DNA from: Cercis canadensis | Lineage: Eukaryota; Streptophyta; Magnoliopsida; Fabales; Fabaceae | Assembly: GCA_003255065.1 (NCBI GenBank) | Contig: QAOA01003969.1 | Span: forward strand, 113,749 to 177,748 | DNA: 64,000 nt | Direction of reading: 5' to 3' | Shown here: piece after piece, positions 53,171 to 64,000 of the stretch | Layout: each line of letters opens with the position of its first letter | How positions within the stretch are numbered: the stretch's first letter is position 1 | Position numbers and translations under genes: made by a program | The notes under the pieces: model-generated | Told to the model about the DNA's origin: nothing | Database searches by the model: none | The model's input: the letters and a program-made list of their open reading frames with translations, nothing else

Positions 53171-53924
53171 AATCATCTTAAGGCTCAAACACTGTTTTAA
53201 GCGGTGCTACAGTGTCAGCGTTTTACATAATTTGAATAGCAGTTTACAGAAATACAACAGCGTTTAACAGAACCAAAGTGAAAACGCATATGAAAACAGC
53301 GTTTCTTAGAGAAAACTCTGTTTCAAACAGAGTTTTTAAGAAACTCTGATTGAATCAACGTTTTCTTCTAACCATTTTCGGCCTCACAGTTAAAAACTCA
53401 TTCCGCGTTTTTTGTAATATGAAACCGCGTTTTCTTTAACAAAACGCGCTTCACTTTTTATGTTTTCTGTTTAAAACGCAGTTTTGTTTAGTGTTTTTAT
53501 GATAAAACGCATCAGCATTTTTATGATAAAACGCATCAGCGTTTTTTAGCAAAAAAAAACTAACCCATTTCGGTAAATTATTTCAAAACTATCCTAAATC
53601 CGTAATTATTTTATTAAACAGTATTATTATTGTAAATTTGCCCAAATAAGGGTCTTTCCCCACAACGTAACGCAAAGTTTCGCTGGAAGTACTTGGGCCT
53701 GCTTTAGAAAATATTTTTATATTTCAATTTCTTAAAATATATTTTTATTTTCAAATTATCATTTTTAAAAAATATTTTTATTGAAAATTTTCTATTTCCA
53801 TTCTTAAACCACATCCCCTCCTCCCTCTCCATCTCTATCTAGCTTTCTCACTCAACTTCATGTNAAAAAAAGAAAATAGATAAAACATAATAAATAGAAA
53901 TAGAGAGACCAAAGTAGGGAGAAA

Positions 53925-54300
53925 GGGAGTAGATAGAATTTCAAATTTAGTGTGTGAAGCAATCACCTTGTTCATCTCCAAAGCAGCATTCCCAATCTCA
54001 CTCTTCACCAATTCCCCTGCTTTCATGGTTATAGTGCTAACCATAATTGTATTTCCAAAATAGTTCTCTGGCAATGATGGGTTCCGTAGTCTGGGTCTAA
54101 CACCAATCCTTTGAAAAGTGAAATATTCTCTCTTTTGACACTTCTGAATTGAACCCATCAGCAATTTCTATTTCCTTTGTAAAAGGAATGCGTATTGAGG
54201 GCCATCAAGAATCCAAGGGTTAAAAGTTGGTGGCTTCGGTACTTTCTCTGAACCATCACCAACAGTTAATCCTTTGTCTCCTTACTTTTGGGCAATCCTT
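53925..54300 (-). pseudogene. BAHD acyltransferase remnant
   Basis: The minus-strand frame reads VRPRLRNPSLPENYFGNTI, then TITMKAGELV and IGNAALEMNKVIASHT. This matches the central RxRLxPPLPxxYFGN region of plant BAHD (HXXXD-type) acyltransferases such as hydroxycinnamoyl transferases. Further upstream on the minus strand GDGSEKVPKPPTFNPW may be a related piece. Neither the HXXXD motif nor the DFGWG motif is present, and no flanking exons were found, so this is a fragment rather than a working gene. A single N lies at 53864. Confidence 0.65.
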
Positions 54301-54672
54301 TGTCTCCTTTATTCTTCAGCACAACATGTGGGAGAATTGAGTAGATGAAGGTTGTAGGTCATAGATGACAACAGAGAAGCATTTGCGTGTAGAAGAAATA
54401 GAAATTTAGAGAAAAAAAATCACATAAATTACAAGTATGCCACTAGTCTTTGTTAGAAAATAGTGAAAACGTCTAAAAGACGTTTCCAGTTTTTTACCAA
54501 TTTTTAGAAATATTTCCAATGTTTTCAATGAAAACATTTTCATTTATACTGAACCAAACATATTTTTAAGTTTATTTTCATTTTCAATGAAAATGAAAAC
54601 AAAAAATAGCCAAGCCAAGCAGACCCTTGTGTTTCGAGCATGGGGAAATTTGAGCAAAAACTAAACTTACAC

Positions 54673-55208
54673 TAAAAATAGGTTCATTGACTTAGATATT
54701 ACAATTTAGCAACAAAGTTACACATTTATTATACTTTTAAACTTAATTATCTAAATATTATAATTTTTAAAAATTAAAAAAAATAACAAATTTGGACAGA
54801 TGAGGACCACAAAACGCGCTAACAACCACGCGACATGTTCCCACCGGACATGCTACATGGCTTCTGGTGTGTCCCATTCACGATAGCCTTTTTTTAGCTT
54901 TTCAATTTTTCAATTTTCAGCTTTTCAGAGGGGTGCATATGTGGGAAGTGACAAGGAAACACGCCTACTGGCTGGTGGTGTGTTCCTATTGGACCTGCCA
55001 GCCACCCAATGGCGCGTTGCCACGTGGTGAGCTCTCCTTTTCCATTTCTTTTCTCCCAATTTCGCTATCTTCTTTCTCCTAACTAACTTTGTTTTTTAGT
55101 TTTTAATTTTTTAAAAATTGTAATATTTAGGTAATTAAGTTTGAAAGTGTAATAAATGTGTAATTTTGTTACTAAATTATAATATCCAAGTCAATGAGCC
55201 CTAAAAAT
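54673..55208. mobile_element. TIR element of ~535 bp
   Basis: The left end (CTAAAAATAGGTTCATTGAC, GATATTACAATTTAGCAACA, ATTATACTTTTAAACTTAAT) is the reverse complement of the right end (ATTAAGTTTGAAAGTGTAAT, TACTAAATTATAATATCCAA, GTCAATGAGCCCTAAAAATA) over about 110 bases. The interior is GC-richer with CACG-type words and has no coding domain. Confidence 0.7.
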
Positions 55209-56330
55209 ATAGAGATTATTTTTTGAAAAACTTAAAAAAAAAAGTCATAAAGCTCATTTTTAAGAATTAAAATGTTTTCTTTTAAAAAAGAAAAAATTAT
55301 TTAGAGGGTGTCAATTTTTTACGTAAATTACAATTAATCACATTGTTGTTGATTGATAAATAGATTAAATGAGATCATAAACACGTTGAATTTCCTTTTT
55401 GGTTCAATTAGAATTTCCATTTACCTAATCAACTTCTTGATTGCAAGAATTAGTTCGGACTTTGATTTTATTTCCTTTTTAATTGCATTTGACTTACTAT
55501 TGAAACTTATGTATGCTTTTATTCATAAAGGGAAGACTTCATACATAGTTATCCAAAAATTATATTTTTTTGTTGCGATGATCCAAAAATGTTATAACTT
55601 CACATTATTTTAACAAAACTTTATAATTCTATTTTTTTTGTCTATTTTTTAAAATTTAATCCTATGCTAAAATTTTTGTGATTGATAGACTGGATAATCC
55701 TATGCTAATTAACCATATCCTCTCCTTATCATATTTTTTATTTTTTTGATACTTTTGTCTATAACTCTAAATTTAAACATGAAACTTATAAGCATTGAAA
55801 ACGATCTTAATATCACTTGACTACAAGTCATTTAGTTTCTTATCATGTCTTTGATTAGCACATGGGTTAAGATTAATCTATCTAGTTCATTAATTTTGTC
55901 CTATTGACAACAAGATAACTTATTGAATAGAAACTTTTGAATATGAATGGTTAGGAAAGTAAATATTACAATATGAGAATTATCATTCAAGTAACATTCT
56001 ATAAAAACATCAAACATTATATCAGATATACACTTATCAAGTCTATATCCTTTCGTACTCATATCTAATTCTCATATCCTATCCTATCCTATCATATTTT
56101 ATCTACTGCTCCAAAGAGGCCCTTGATTCCCTCATTTGGAATAATCTTGTTTGCGTAAAAAACTTTAATTTCCATCACCAGTTATGGGAAAAATAAAAGT
56201 CCTTCTCCTATTTCCTAAGATAGAGAATGTTAATTTTCTTATTTAATTTAATGATACAAATTAAGATTATTTTTAAAATTTACGAGTTTTATAATTGAAC
56301 CCTAAAGAGCTAAAGTAATTAAAAAAAAAA
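55209..56330. other. AT-rich intergenic DNA
   Basis: No gene recognised. A reverse SINE-like copy is at 55748-55836, and a short TCCTA microsatellite, (TATCC)n-like, lies near 56077. Confidence 0.4.
55748..55836 (-). mobile_element. SINE-like repeat, copy 7 (reverse)
   Basis: On the minus strand: GACTTGTAGTCAAGTGATAT, TAAGATCGTTTTCAATGCTT, then CATGTTTAAATTTAGAGTTA. Box A is readable and box B is eroded. Confidence 0.5.
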
Positions 56331-56696
56331 AGTAAAACCCTTTTTCAGTTCTTGAAAAATGCAGCTACTGACAAATTCGTCATTCAAAAATTTTCAGTGA
56401 CAAATTGGTCATTAAATTATTATTCTGTATGATAAATTAGTCCTTTGGTACTTTAATGAGAAAAGTTCTAGACCCCTGCAGACCCATTTTTTAAATTTTT
56501 TTCACTAATCTTGTTTAGCTATGTTTAAGCCCTCATTTTCTCATTCAAGTCCTTCTTTTTTTTTCACTGATCTTGCCTATCAGATGACTAATTTGTCAGC
56601 GAAATAATAATTCAAGGACCAATTTGTCATCAAAAATTTTTGGAAGACGAATTTGTCAGTGACTATATTTTTCAAGGACTAAAAAAAGATTTTACT
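56331..56696. mobile_element. TIR element of ~365 bp
   Basis: The left end (AGTAAAACCCTTTTTCAGTT, CTTGAAAAATGCAG, CTGACAAATTCGTCATTC, TGACAAATTGGTCATTAAAT) is repeated in reverse at the right end (GACCAATTTGTCATCAAAAA, GACGAATTTGTCAGTGACTA, TTCAAGGACTAAAAAAAGAT). The GACAAATT(C/G)GTC words recur within each arm. No coding capacity. It lies about 360 bases upstream of the SLU7 start. Confidence 0.75.
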
Positions 56697-56764
56697 AAAA
56701 AAAAAAATGTATTATGTCATATCTTATGGTGAGTTAGGCCAACCCAATTCCTAGTTAATTTGGT

Positions 56765-56790
56765 TGGGCCTAATATTTGAAATAAGCCCA
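56765..56790. promoter_or_regulatory. Two TGGGCY (site II) motifs upstream of SLU7
   Basis: TGGGCC at 56765-56770 and AGCCCA (reverse TGGGCT) at 56785-56790, about 270-295 bases before the SLU7 start codon. Paired TGGGCY elements are TCP-type sites typical of plant housekeeping genes, consistent with a constitutive splicing factor. Confidence 0.5.
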
Positions 56791-57058
56791 CTTCATTGGA
56801 TCCACCAAATAATAATAATGCCGATACACTTGATTTGGATGTGAGCATAAACACCTTAGCATTTCAATTACACACAGAAGATTGGGGAATGTTCTAGTGC
56901 ACTGGATGTAGGGTTCTCTTGTGCAATCACTCGCCTGGCACCCCTGTTCACACTTCACTTCCAGTTCATCTCAATTCGATCGTAATCGTAGCGGGAAAAT
57001 TAGATTTGTGTTTCTCCAATTCTCAGACTCTGATGGTTTTCATTTCCTGCATTCACAC

Positions 57059-60000
57059 ATGGCAACCGCATCTGGTACGCTTTTGGTATTGGTTCTTAAG
57101 GAAATGAACTTTCAATTAAATGGGCATGAGAATTGCATTTTGGGTTTATCTCGAACACAGTGATTGATGGCATTTTTTATTGTAGGATGATCTTATTTTC
57201 GTTAAAATGACGTTTTCATTTGGTTTATATTATGGGAATGATCAAGTTTGTGTTTTGGTTTAGTTTATTCATTTTTCCTTTCAATTTATGTGCTTGTTTA
57301 GTTTTTTAGGCTTTGGTCCGTAAGGAAATGAACTTTCAAGGAAAAGAGTATGACAATTGCATTTTGGGTTTATCTAGAACACGGTGATTAATGTTGTTTT
57401 TGACTGTAGTGTGATCTTATTTTCGTTGAAAATGATTGGTTTATATTATGGGAATGATCAAGTTTGTGTTTTGTTTTTTTCATTTACTTTTATGTTATTG
57501 TTTATATTTTGTGTTATGGCACAAGTTCTTGTCTAGAAAAAATAGGTTATGATAATGTTGATGATGTTAAGGGTGAATGGTTGTGTAACAGTGAAGATGC
57601 TTATAGACATCTGTTGCCGTGATTGCAGTGGCTTTCAAATCTAGGGAGGATCACAGGAAGCAGCTTGAATTGGAGGAAGCTCGGAAAGCTGGGCTTGCAC
57701 CAGCTGAGGTTGATGAAGATGGGAAAGAGATTAACCCTCACATTCCTCAGTATATGTCATCAGCTCCATGGTATTTGAATGCTGAGAGACCAGTAAGCTT
57801 TACAACTTGTTACTTGCGAACTTTTCCTGTTCCTCTCTCCTCCATCTCAATATTTTGTGATGAGAAGCACTATTTTTAATCAATTATTTCTTTTGTTCCT
57901 TTTTAGAGTCTTAAACATCAAAGAAAATGGAAATCGGATCCAAATTATACAAAATCATGGTATGATAGAGGTGCAAAGATATTTCAAGCCGACAAATATA
58001 GAAAGGGAGCATGTGAAAAGTAAGTGGACCTTGTTGTCCTTATCAGAATTTTCTGATACTTGCTCTTCTCTGCAGCATCTATTTCATAACTGGCGTGTTG
58101 CTGCATGAAGAGTTTTGACTGAAATCCTTATAAAGGTTTGTTTTCTCTAGTTGCAATGAGATGCAATGAACTCATTATGCTCATGAATTGGATATGGGGT
58201 TTTACTTAGAATACTGGCAAATTACTGTAATGTTAATGATTATTATGATTAGCACTGTACACTATCATCGTTTTCCTTTGACTGACTATTCTCTTCTGTT
58301 TCTTATTAAGCTGTGGGGCAATGACACATAATGCAAAATCTTGCATGGAGAGGCCTCGAAAGATAGGAGCAAAATGGACTAACATGCATATTGCTCCTGA
58401 TGAGAAGATAGAAACATTTGAACTGGATTATGATGGCAAGCGAGATCGATGGAATGGTTATGATGCTGCAACCTATGCTCGTGTGATTGAAAGATATGAG
58501 GCAAGGGATGAGGCTCGGAGGAAATACTTGAAAGAACAGCAACTAAAGAAATTGGAGGAGAAAAACAATAAGCCAAAGGGAGAAGGTGAAGTTAGCGATG
58601 ATGATGAAGATGCTTTGAAGGTTGATGAGAGCAAACAGATGGACTTTGCAAAGGTTGAGAAACGTGTTAGAACTACAGGAGGTGGAAGTACAGGAACTGT
58701 AAGGTGTGTTTCTTTGCTGTTCTTTATTTGGCTATTTATTTGTCACTTTTAGCAGAGGCATTGTTTTTGTTTTCCCACTGGTTAGGTTATTATTTAATCG
58801 TTTTTCTGATTTGATTCCCTTCTTCAGAAACTTGCGTATTCGGGAGGACATTGTAAAATACCTTTTGAATCTCAATGTCAATTCTGCTTATTATGATCCC
58901 AAGACTCGTTCTATGTGAGAAGATCCTCTTTCTGATGCTGATCCTAATGAAAAGTTTTATGGAGTGAGTAACATGGGAGATTTTATTTGGCTGTTTGGTC
59001 CATCGAACTATGAAAATGATTTACTTATTTTGTTATGTTCACTCATCAATTTACAGGGAGACAACCAATATAGAATGAGTGGACAAGCATTGGAGTTTAA
59101 GCAACTTAATATTCATGTTTGGGAGGCATTTGAGAAAGGCCAGGATATCCACATGCAAGCTGCACCTTCCCAAGCTGAATTGCTATATAAGAATTTTAAG
59201 ATAATTAAAGAGAAGTTGAAGTCAAAAATGAAAGAGGCCATAATGGAGAAGTATGGCAATGCAGCAAACCAAGAAGAAATTCCAAAGAAGCTTCTTCTGG
59301 GACAAACTGAGAGACAAGCGGAATATGATCGTTCTGGCAGAGTTATAAAAGGATTGGTATTATACAATGTCAAACTTGTGTCTAAACATTCTATCTCTTT
59401 TGATGAATTATTACTTGGGAAAATTTAGTTTCATGTCTTTGCTTTATGGTGAATTTTTTTTTTTTTTTTGTACTGGTGCCTTGGATGACTACTGGGTTGT
59501 AATATTATTATTCATACGTTTGGTTTCTCTGTGCAGTGGCATTGTAGACTTGGTTAAAATATCTTATTGATTTAAAGTAGCGTTTGATCATTAATTGTGT
59601 TATTCTTTGCTTCTTCTATGTTAGAGCTTGTGCTGATAGAGGATTAAAAGTTTAGTAGATTATAATCAGATCTCTTAGTTTTCATGCATGTTAGATTCCT
59701 CCTGAATAAATGTTGATTTCTTTACTTAGATCATATTTTCCTTTGTTAAATTTGTTTCGTCAGTTGGTTTTCTTGCAATCTTTTGTTTTAGTGATCAGAT
59801 TTCATCTATTTTGCGTGCTAACATTGTTTGCATGCTTCAAGCCTTCAACTAGGATGATCTACATAATTGACCATATATTTGCTAACCCATTCTTTGTTAT
59901 TGTAATATGTCAAGTGGTCTGGTCATTAATCTCCTGGTTTTTGTATGGGTAGGAGACATCTCTCCCTAAAAGCAAGTATGAAGAAGATGTATACATCAAC

Positions 60001-60963
60001 AATCACACAAGTGTATGGGGTTCATGGTGGAAGGACCATCAATGGGGCTACAAATGCTGTAAGCAAACCATACGAAACAGTTACTGCACTGGGGCAGCAG
60101 GAATTGAGGCTGCCGAAGCAGCGGCAGATTTAATGAAGGAAAATATTGCTCGTAAAGCAGCATCTGAAGGTTAGTCTTCTTATATATAAATTTTGTGACA
60201 TTCTTCTGTGTTACCATTCTTTTATGTGCAACATTACCCTTGGACAAAGTGCATCTGATATATCTTGTGTTCTGTTTTTCTTTTCCCACAATCCTACTGT
60301 ATTCTGTGGTCTTTGAATGATCACCCATTCAAGTAGATATGATGTTTCTTTCTTCATTTTTCAATAAAATTTACTATTTTTTCAGTGACGTAATGCAATG
60401 TATTTTCTCATCCAGATACCCCTGTTCCAGCGGAGGAAAAACGGCTTGCTACTTGGGGAACTGATGTACCTGATGACTTGGTCCTGGACCAGAAAAAGCT
60501 TGCTGAGGCTCTTAAAAAGGTTTTTTTGTTTTTGTTTTTTTCCCCTTTAAAAAAAATCTTTTGAATATCCATTTCCTTTCAGATGTCATGTAATTCATTC
60601 TTCCAACTCCAAGGCTCTTAAATATAAGCTTATCAGGTTGTAGATTTTAATTATGCATGCTGGTTAGAGATAATTTCATTGCCTTACTTATTACCTATAC
60701 AACTTCTGCTTGGGCAGGAGGATGAACAAATGAAGGAGGAGAAAGACGAAAGGAAGCGCAAATATAACGTGAAATGGAATTATGAGGTAGAATTTTCTTT
60801 TATGCCTTTGTATTTTGTGAACCCATTTACTTGTATTATTGTGGGGATTGATTTTTCCTTTGACAATTTCTAATGCTATTTGCAGGTCACTCCTGAGGAG
60901 ATGGAAGCATATCGTATGAAAAAGATACACCATGATGATCCCATGAAAGATTTTCTGCGTTAG
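57059..60963 (+). CDS. SLU7: Pre-mRNA-splicing factor SLU7, interrupted by an in-frame TGA
   Basis: SLU7 acts in the second step of splicing, in 3' splice-site choice (family knowledge). Exons: 57059-57074, 57629-57792, 57907-58019, 58311-58703, 58828-58963, 59057-59356, 59953-60169, 60416-60519, 60718-60786 and 60886-60963. All ten join in phase with GT-AG sites to 529 codons (Arabidopsis SLU7 has about 535). The start [17 protein letters not shown] matches the family. The CCHC zinc knuckle has C96, C99, H104 and C109. Later landmarks are [58 protein letters not shown] and MKDFLR at the end. At 58916-58918 (codon 259) a TGA replaces the Arg that follows the family's KTRSM. The frame continues intact beyond it. 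Read literally, the product stops at 258 aa, after the zinc knuckle and before the conserved C-terminal half. Confidence 0.93.
57090..57476 (+). repeat. Tandem duplication inside SLU7 intron 1
   Basis: Bases of about 57090-57262 and 57315-57476 share AAGGAAATGAACTTTCAA, AATTGCATTTTGGGTTTATC, GTGATCTTATTTTCGTT or GATGATCTTATTTTCGTT, and TTATATTATGGGAATGATCA, in order. Confidence 0.75.
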
Positions 60964-61502
60964 GTTTCTTGCCCTTAGGATTCTTTGCTATGAGCTTGAA
61001 ACAACGTTGTAAAACAAAGTTGATGACAGTTCCTAAACTGTTATTAATTTTGCTCCTTAATTCAGTTCTTGGTATTTCCTGCTTATATTTTTTCTGTTGC
61101 ATTTGTAAAAAGTTGATGTGATGTGAGGAAGTGAGCAGGTTTGAACCTTTAACATGGAAGATGTGCTCGCAGCTATATTGCAGGGTGCTTATTGAACAAA
61201 CAACAAATGAACTTGCTAATACATTGTATACACACTTTATTATTTATCAGATCAAAACCAATAATGCATAATCAATCAGATATTTGTTGTTTGCTAAGTG
61301 AAAAAAGAATAAGAAAAATGAATCCCTCACACAAGCCTAAAGATCCTATACATCTTCACACACCTTTACAAAACCACTGTATGTACTAACTTGTTTCTGG
61401 GAGAACCCAAAATGAAGAAAACCAAAAGCAATCTCTGACCTTGGTGTACCATATCCTTTTAAATCTTGCATGTGGCAAAGGGAATAAGTCCTTGAAACCA
61501 AT

Positions 61503-62207
61503 TTAGGCACTACGTGCTAGCCTCTCCTGGAATTCAAGCAGAGACATCTCTTTCTGAAGCTTCATATCTTGGTGAAATTTGTTGATGAACTCCTCTGCCT
61601 TCTCATCCACTTGCAGCTGTGGAGACCTAGCAACAACAACCTTCCATGCATCTTCAATAGTATCCAAGTTACTACTCTCCTCCGGTGACTCCTTTTCGCG
61701 AATCACCTCTTTCCCTTTCCCTCTGCTTGTTTCCCCTTGCGTGTAATGAGACTTGTTGGCATGCACATTGACATTACTAGCAGGCTCAGCAAAGAGCTCA
61801 TCTATGCGTATGGCCGCGAAGTTCTTGCGTTGAACTTGGTAGTAGGAAGTGGAATAATGTCTAGTGAGAGAGCGACGAGCTTTAGAATTAGAGGGTATGA
61901 AACTACGAAGGGAATGCAAGGAAGAAACTAGGCGTTGAATGGTGGTTTTGATGGCTTTAGGGATATTGAGCTTTTGGACTTTGGATTGGAGTGTGTTGGT
62001 AAAGCTCTTCCATGCCTTCTTAGCGGGTTGAAGCTTCTTTTTCAGCCGCAGGCGAGACATCAACAACGTTGTAGCTTGGCTGCTAATGAAAATGAACGTG
62101 TTTAGTTCAATACTTGGAGCTAAGAGGATGAAAGAAATAAAGAGTTGGTTTGAAGAAATGTTGGTAGTCCACAAGAGCAGGCAAAGAACGTTAGAAATGG
62201 TTCTCAT
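61503..62207 (-). CDS. DUF761 (cotton-fibre-protein-like) protein
   Basis: A single-exon frame of 234 aa. The C-terminal 35 residues (200-234), VDEKAEEFINKFHQDMKLQK onward, are the DUF761 signature found at the end of a plant-specific family of unknown function. The middle is basic (RLRLKKKLQPAKKAWKSF, LQSKVQKLNIPKAIKTTIQR). Residues 140-195 are charged and probably disordered (GETSRGKGKEVIREKESPEE). Residues about 5-48 are hydrophobic and could anchor the protein in a membrane if translated. An internal ATG at 62060 (residue 50, MSRLRLKKK) would give a soluble 185 aa protein and is a serious alternative start. The gene converges on SLU7, with about 540 bases between the two stop codons. Confidence 0.75.
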   Translation of the reverse strand: MRTISNVLCLLLWTTNISSNQLFISFILLAPSIELNTFIFISSQATTLLMSRLRLKKKLQPAKKAWKSFTNTLQSKVQKLNIPKAIKTTIQRLVSSLHSLRSFIPSNSKARRSLTRHYSTSYYQVQRKNFAAIRIDELFAEPASNVNVHANKSHYTQGETSRGKGKEVIREKESPEESSNLDTIEDAWKVVVARSPQLQVDEKAEEFINKFHQDMKLQKEMSLLEFQERLARSA

Positions 62208-64000
62208 GAAGGAATCTTTGATTGATGCCTACAAGTCCCTACTATCTTTGTGGTGCCAAATTGGTACATTTTGATTTCAATACAATTACGAAAATGCCAT
62301 TGTTTAATTTGTATAACAGGCAAATGTAAAAGATAGGGTCATGGGCATTGATCAAGAAAGAGTGGCAAAAGTTGCAATATTATTCAAATCCAAAAGGTGT
62401 TTTATTCAAATTGGTGATCACTTTCGGCAGAATTGACAGCATAGAAGCAACCTTGGCTGCTAAGTTTAATGAGGAGAATTGGAGAATAAGGAAAGCTCAA
62501 TTCTGTAAAGCCCACTTATATTGGGTTTTCCATGTGGAGTGCCGTAAGCAACTTTTGATAATGTTGGTGTGGGCTCCAATTCTATTGTTTTCTTATATGC
62601 CAAACTCCTTCCTTCCACAAGAAGGAAAATTAAAAAGAATAATGTTATTTTTTTTTTTTGTTACGTGACAACAAGGATATTCCAATCATTGATTTTCCGT
62701 GTACTACTCAAACCTCTCACCATTAGATCACATTTAGTGACTTTAAAAAAAATGTTATATACATAAGTTTTATACATAATTATTTCACAAATTCTAAAGG
62801 CAAGTGACTATTTTATGTACACAAATCTAAATTCAACTTTATAAATCCCTATATGAAAAACTAGAATAAAAGTGGTCCAATATTCATATACCTCAAAATT
62901 TTGATATTATCTTCTGATTCTTTGATATTCAAATAAAGCAGGCCTCATAACATCATAAATACATATATGTGAATTTTTTTTTTCAAAAAAAATAAAAAAA
63001 CCAATATATCAACAAGTAATGAAAAGGTAAATGAGAACATGCCAAAACATGGATAATAGATATAATATTGAGAAGAGAAAAGCAAGAAAATGACACCAGA
63101 TGCTTCATCATACACTCAATTTTAATCCAATGAAAACAATAATTTCATTAACTATATATATATATATTAAAGTAAAATATTGGCTTGTTACAAATTGTAA
63201 TTTTGCTATTTGTCCGATTGATTACACAATTTCTCTGCAAGTGCATGTTTATTATAATTCTATAGCAAAATGTACAATTCAAAGAGCTTCGTCACAGGCG
63301 CATATACCTAATGACAGAGTGATCAAATACAGATAATTGGAATAGGAAAAACGAAAAAAAAGAAGAAGAAAGGGGATCAATTGAACTTTAGTTTAGAGAC
63401 GTTTTATGTATTAATATTTACAAATTTAGTATTATTGTACAAATAGCAGGGTTTTAGTGAACAATTTTAGTAATATTGATGTGGGGAACTTATCCTTGCG
63501 TCCACAACCAAGAAAGGGGAGAAACAGGCAAAAAAAGAAAACATTTGATTCATTCAATATTTTGTTTCCCTATCTCAATCTAATTATCGTAAAATGACCA
63601 TTTCATGTTGACAATTGTTTCCAATTTGAAGGTACTCTTGTTAGTTATAATAGACAAGAAAATAATGGGAAATAGACCAGCACTAGCCGGCCCTAAAGTT
63701 TGGACCTTTTGTTTTTGTTTTTTTTTCCCCTATTTTGGCATAGGATTAGGGAGTGTTTAACAGTGAGTTGATAGGGAATTTACTGACCAAACATATCAGC
63801 CACATGTTCCCACTTTGCTTTGAAGGAGATAATTAAGCACAAATTAAGGGTAGGGTCTGGAATCTGGATTGTTCTATAATCCCATATAAGCTAGTTAAGG
63901 GTTTGTTGCATTTATGTATTTTAGTAGTACTGTAGTAGTTTACTGCTTAAAGTAGTCTACATCTTTCTGTTGAAACTCTTTTTTCCTTATTATAATATCA
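62208..64000. other. Intergenic DNA to the window end
   Basis: No supportable gene. The frames at 62348-62668, 62569-62766 and 63100-63336 have no recognisable domain. A (TA)n tract lies at about 63153-63167. The part near 62208 should contain the DUF761 gene promoter. Confidence 0.4.

Larger units (their letters stand above)
51522..53643. mobile_element. 2.1 kb foldback element with telomere-like repeats in both arms
   Basis: The left end GGGCAAATTTACAGTAATAA is inverted at the right end (TTATTATTGTAAATTTGCCC). The arms match for hundreds of bases through AAAACGC-rich repeats. The inner arm parts are degenerate TTTAGGG-like (about 51960-52260) and CCCTAAA-like (about 52880-53170) runs. Further in, GCTACTCACTTGCTA pairs with TAGCAAGTGAGTAGC, and TCATTGGTGTGAAAGTTGAT pairs with ATCAACTTTCACACCAATGA. 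The flanks AAATAGGG and AAATAAGGG look like an imperfect 8-9 bp target duplication, as in Mutator-like elements. No transposase frame was found. Confidence 0.8.

Overview
The window is nuclear DNA of a flowering plant, almost certainly a eudicot. The genes have GT-AG introns, the intergenic DNA is very AT-rich, and the recognisable proteins are plant families: a plant cryptochrome, an R2R3-MYB, an ADF, a DUF761 protein and a plant-type cytosolic malate dehydrogenase. I cannot name the species. The sequence is a draft assembly. It has two N runs (1088-1847 and 36045-36920) and several single Ns, three of which sit exactly between two near-identical copies of the same sequence.

Six protein genes could be rebuilt exon by exon. 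They are CRY2 on the minus strand (7205-12182, 4 coding exons, 631 aa), an ADF6-type actin-depolymerising factor on minus (17280-22058, 3 exons, 145 aa), an R2R3-MYB of subgroup 2 (MYB13/14/15 type) on plus (40076-41690, 3 exons, 270 aa), cytosolic NAD-malate dehydrogenase on minus (47667-51136, 7 exons, 333 aa), the splicing factor SLU7 on plus (57059-60963, 10 exons, 529 codons but with an in-frame TGA at codon 259), and a one-exon DUF761 protein on minus (61503-62207). They act in unrelated processes (blue-light sensing, actin turnover, stress transcription, central carbon metabolism, splicing). There is no sign of a functional cluster.

The rest is transposon and repeat DNA. It holds a ~210 bp MITE family (called MITE-A here) in eight copies, a second TA-flanked MITE (MITE-B), and a tRNA-derived SINE-like family in at least seven copies. 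It also holds a 3.2 kb tandem triplication of a ~1.1 kb unit carrying a MITE, a ~215 bp three-copy tandem repeat, and several TIR elements of 350-550 bp. Larger structures are a 1.4 kb foldback inside ADF6 intron 2 and a 2.1 kb foldback at 51522-53643 with degenerate telomere-like repeats in both arms. There are two LINE-type RNase H remnants, a BAHD acyltransferase remnant, and a duplicated MYB 3' flank with no second MYB coding region.

I found no new multi-gene system. The items most worth a second look are the SLU7 nonsense codon, the two large foldbacks, the nested-MITE tandem array, the orphan MYB tail, and the single-N duplications, which look like unmerged allelic contig ends.
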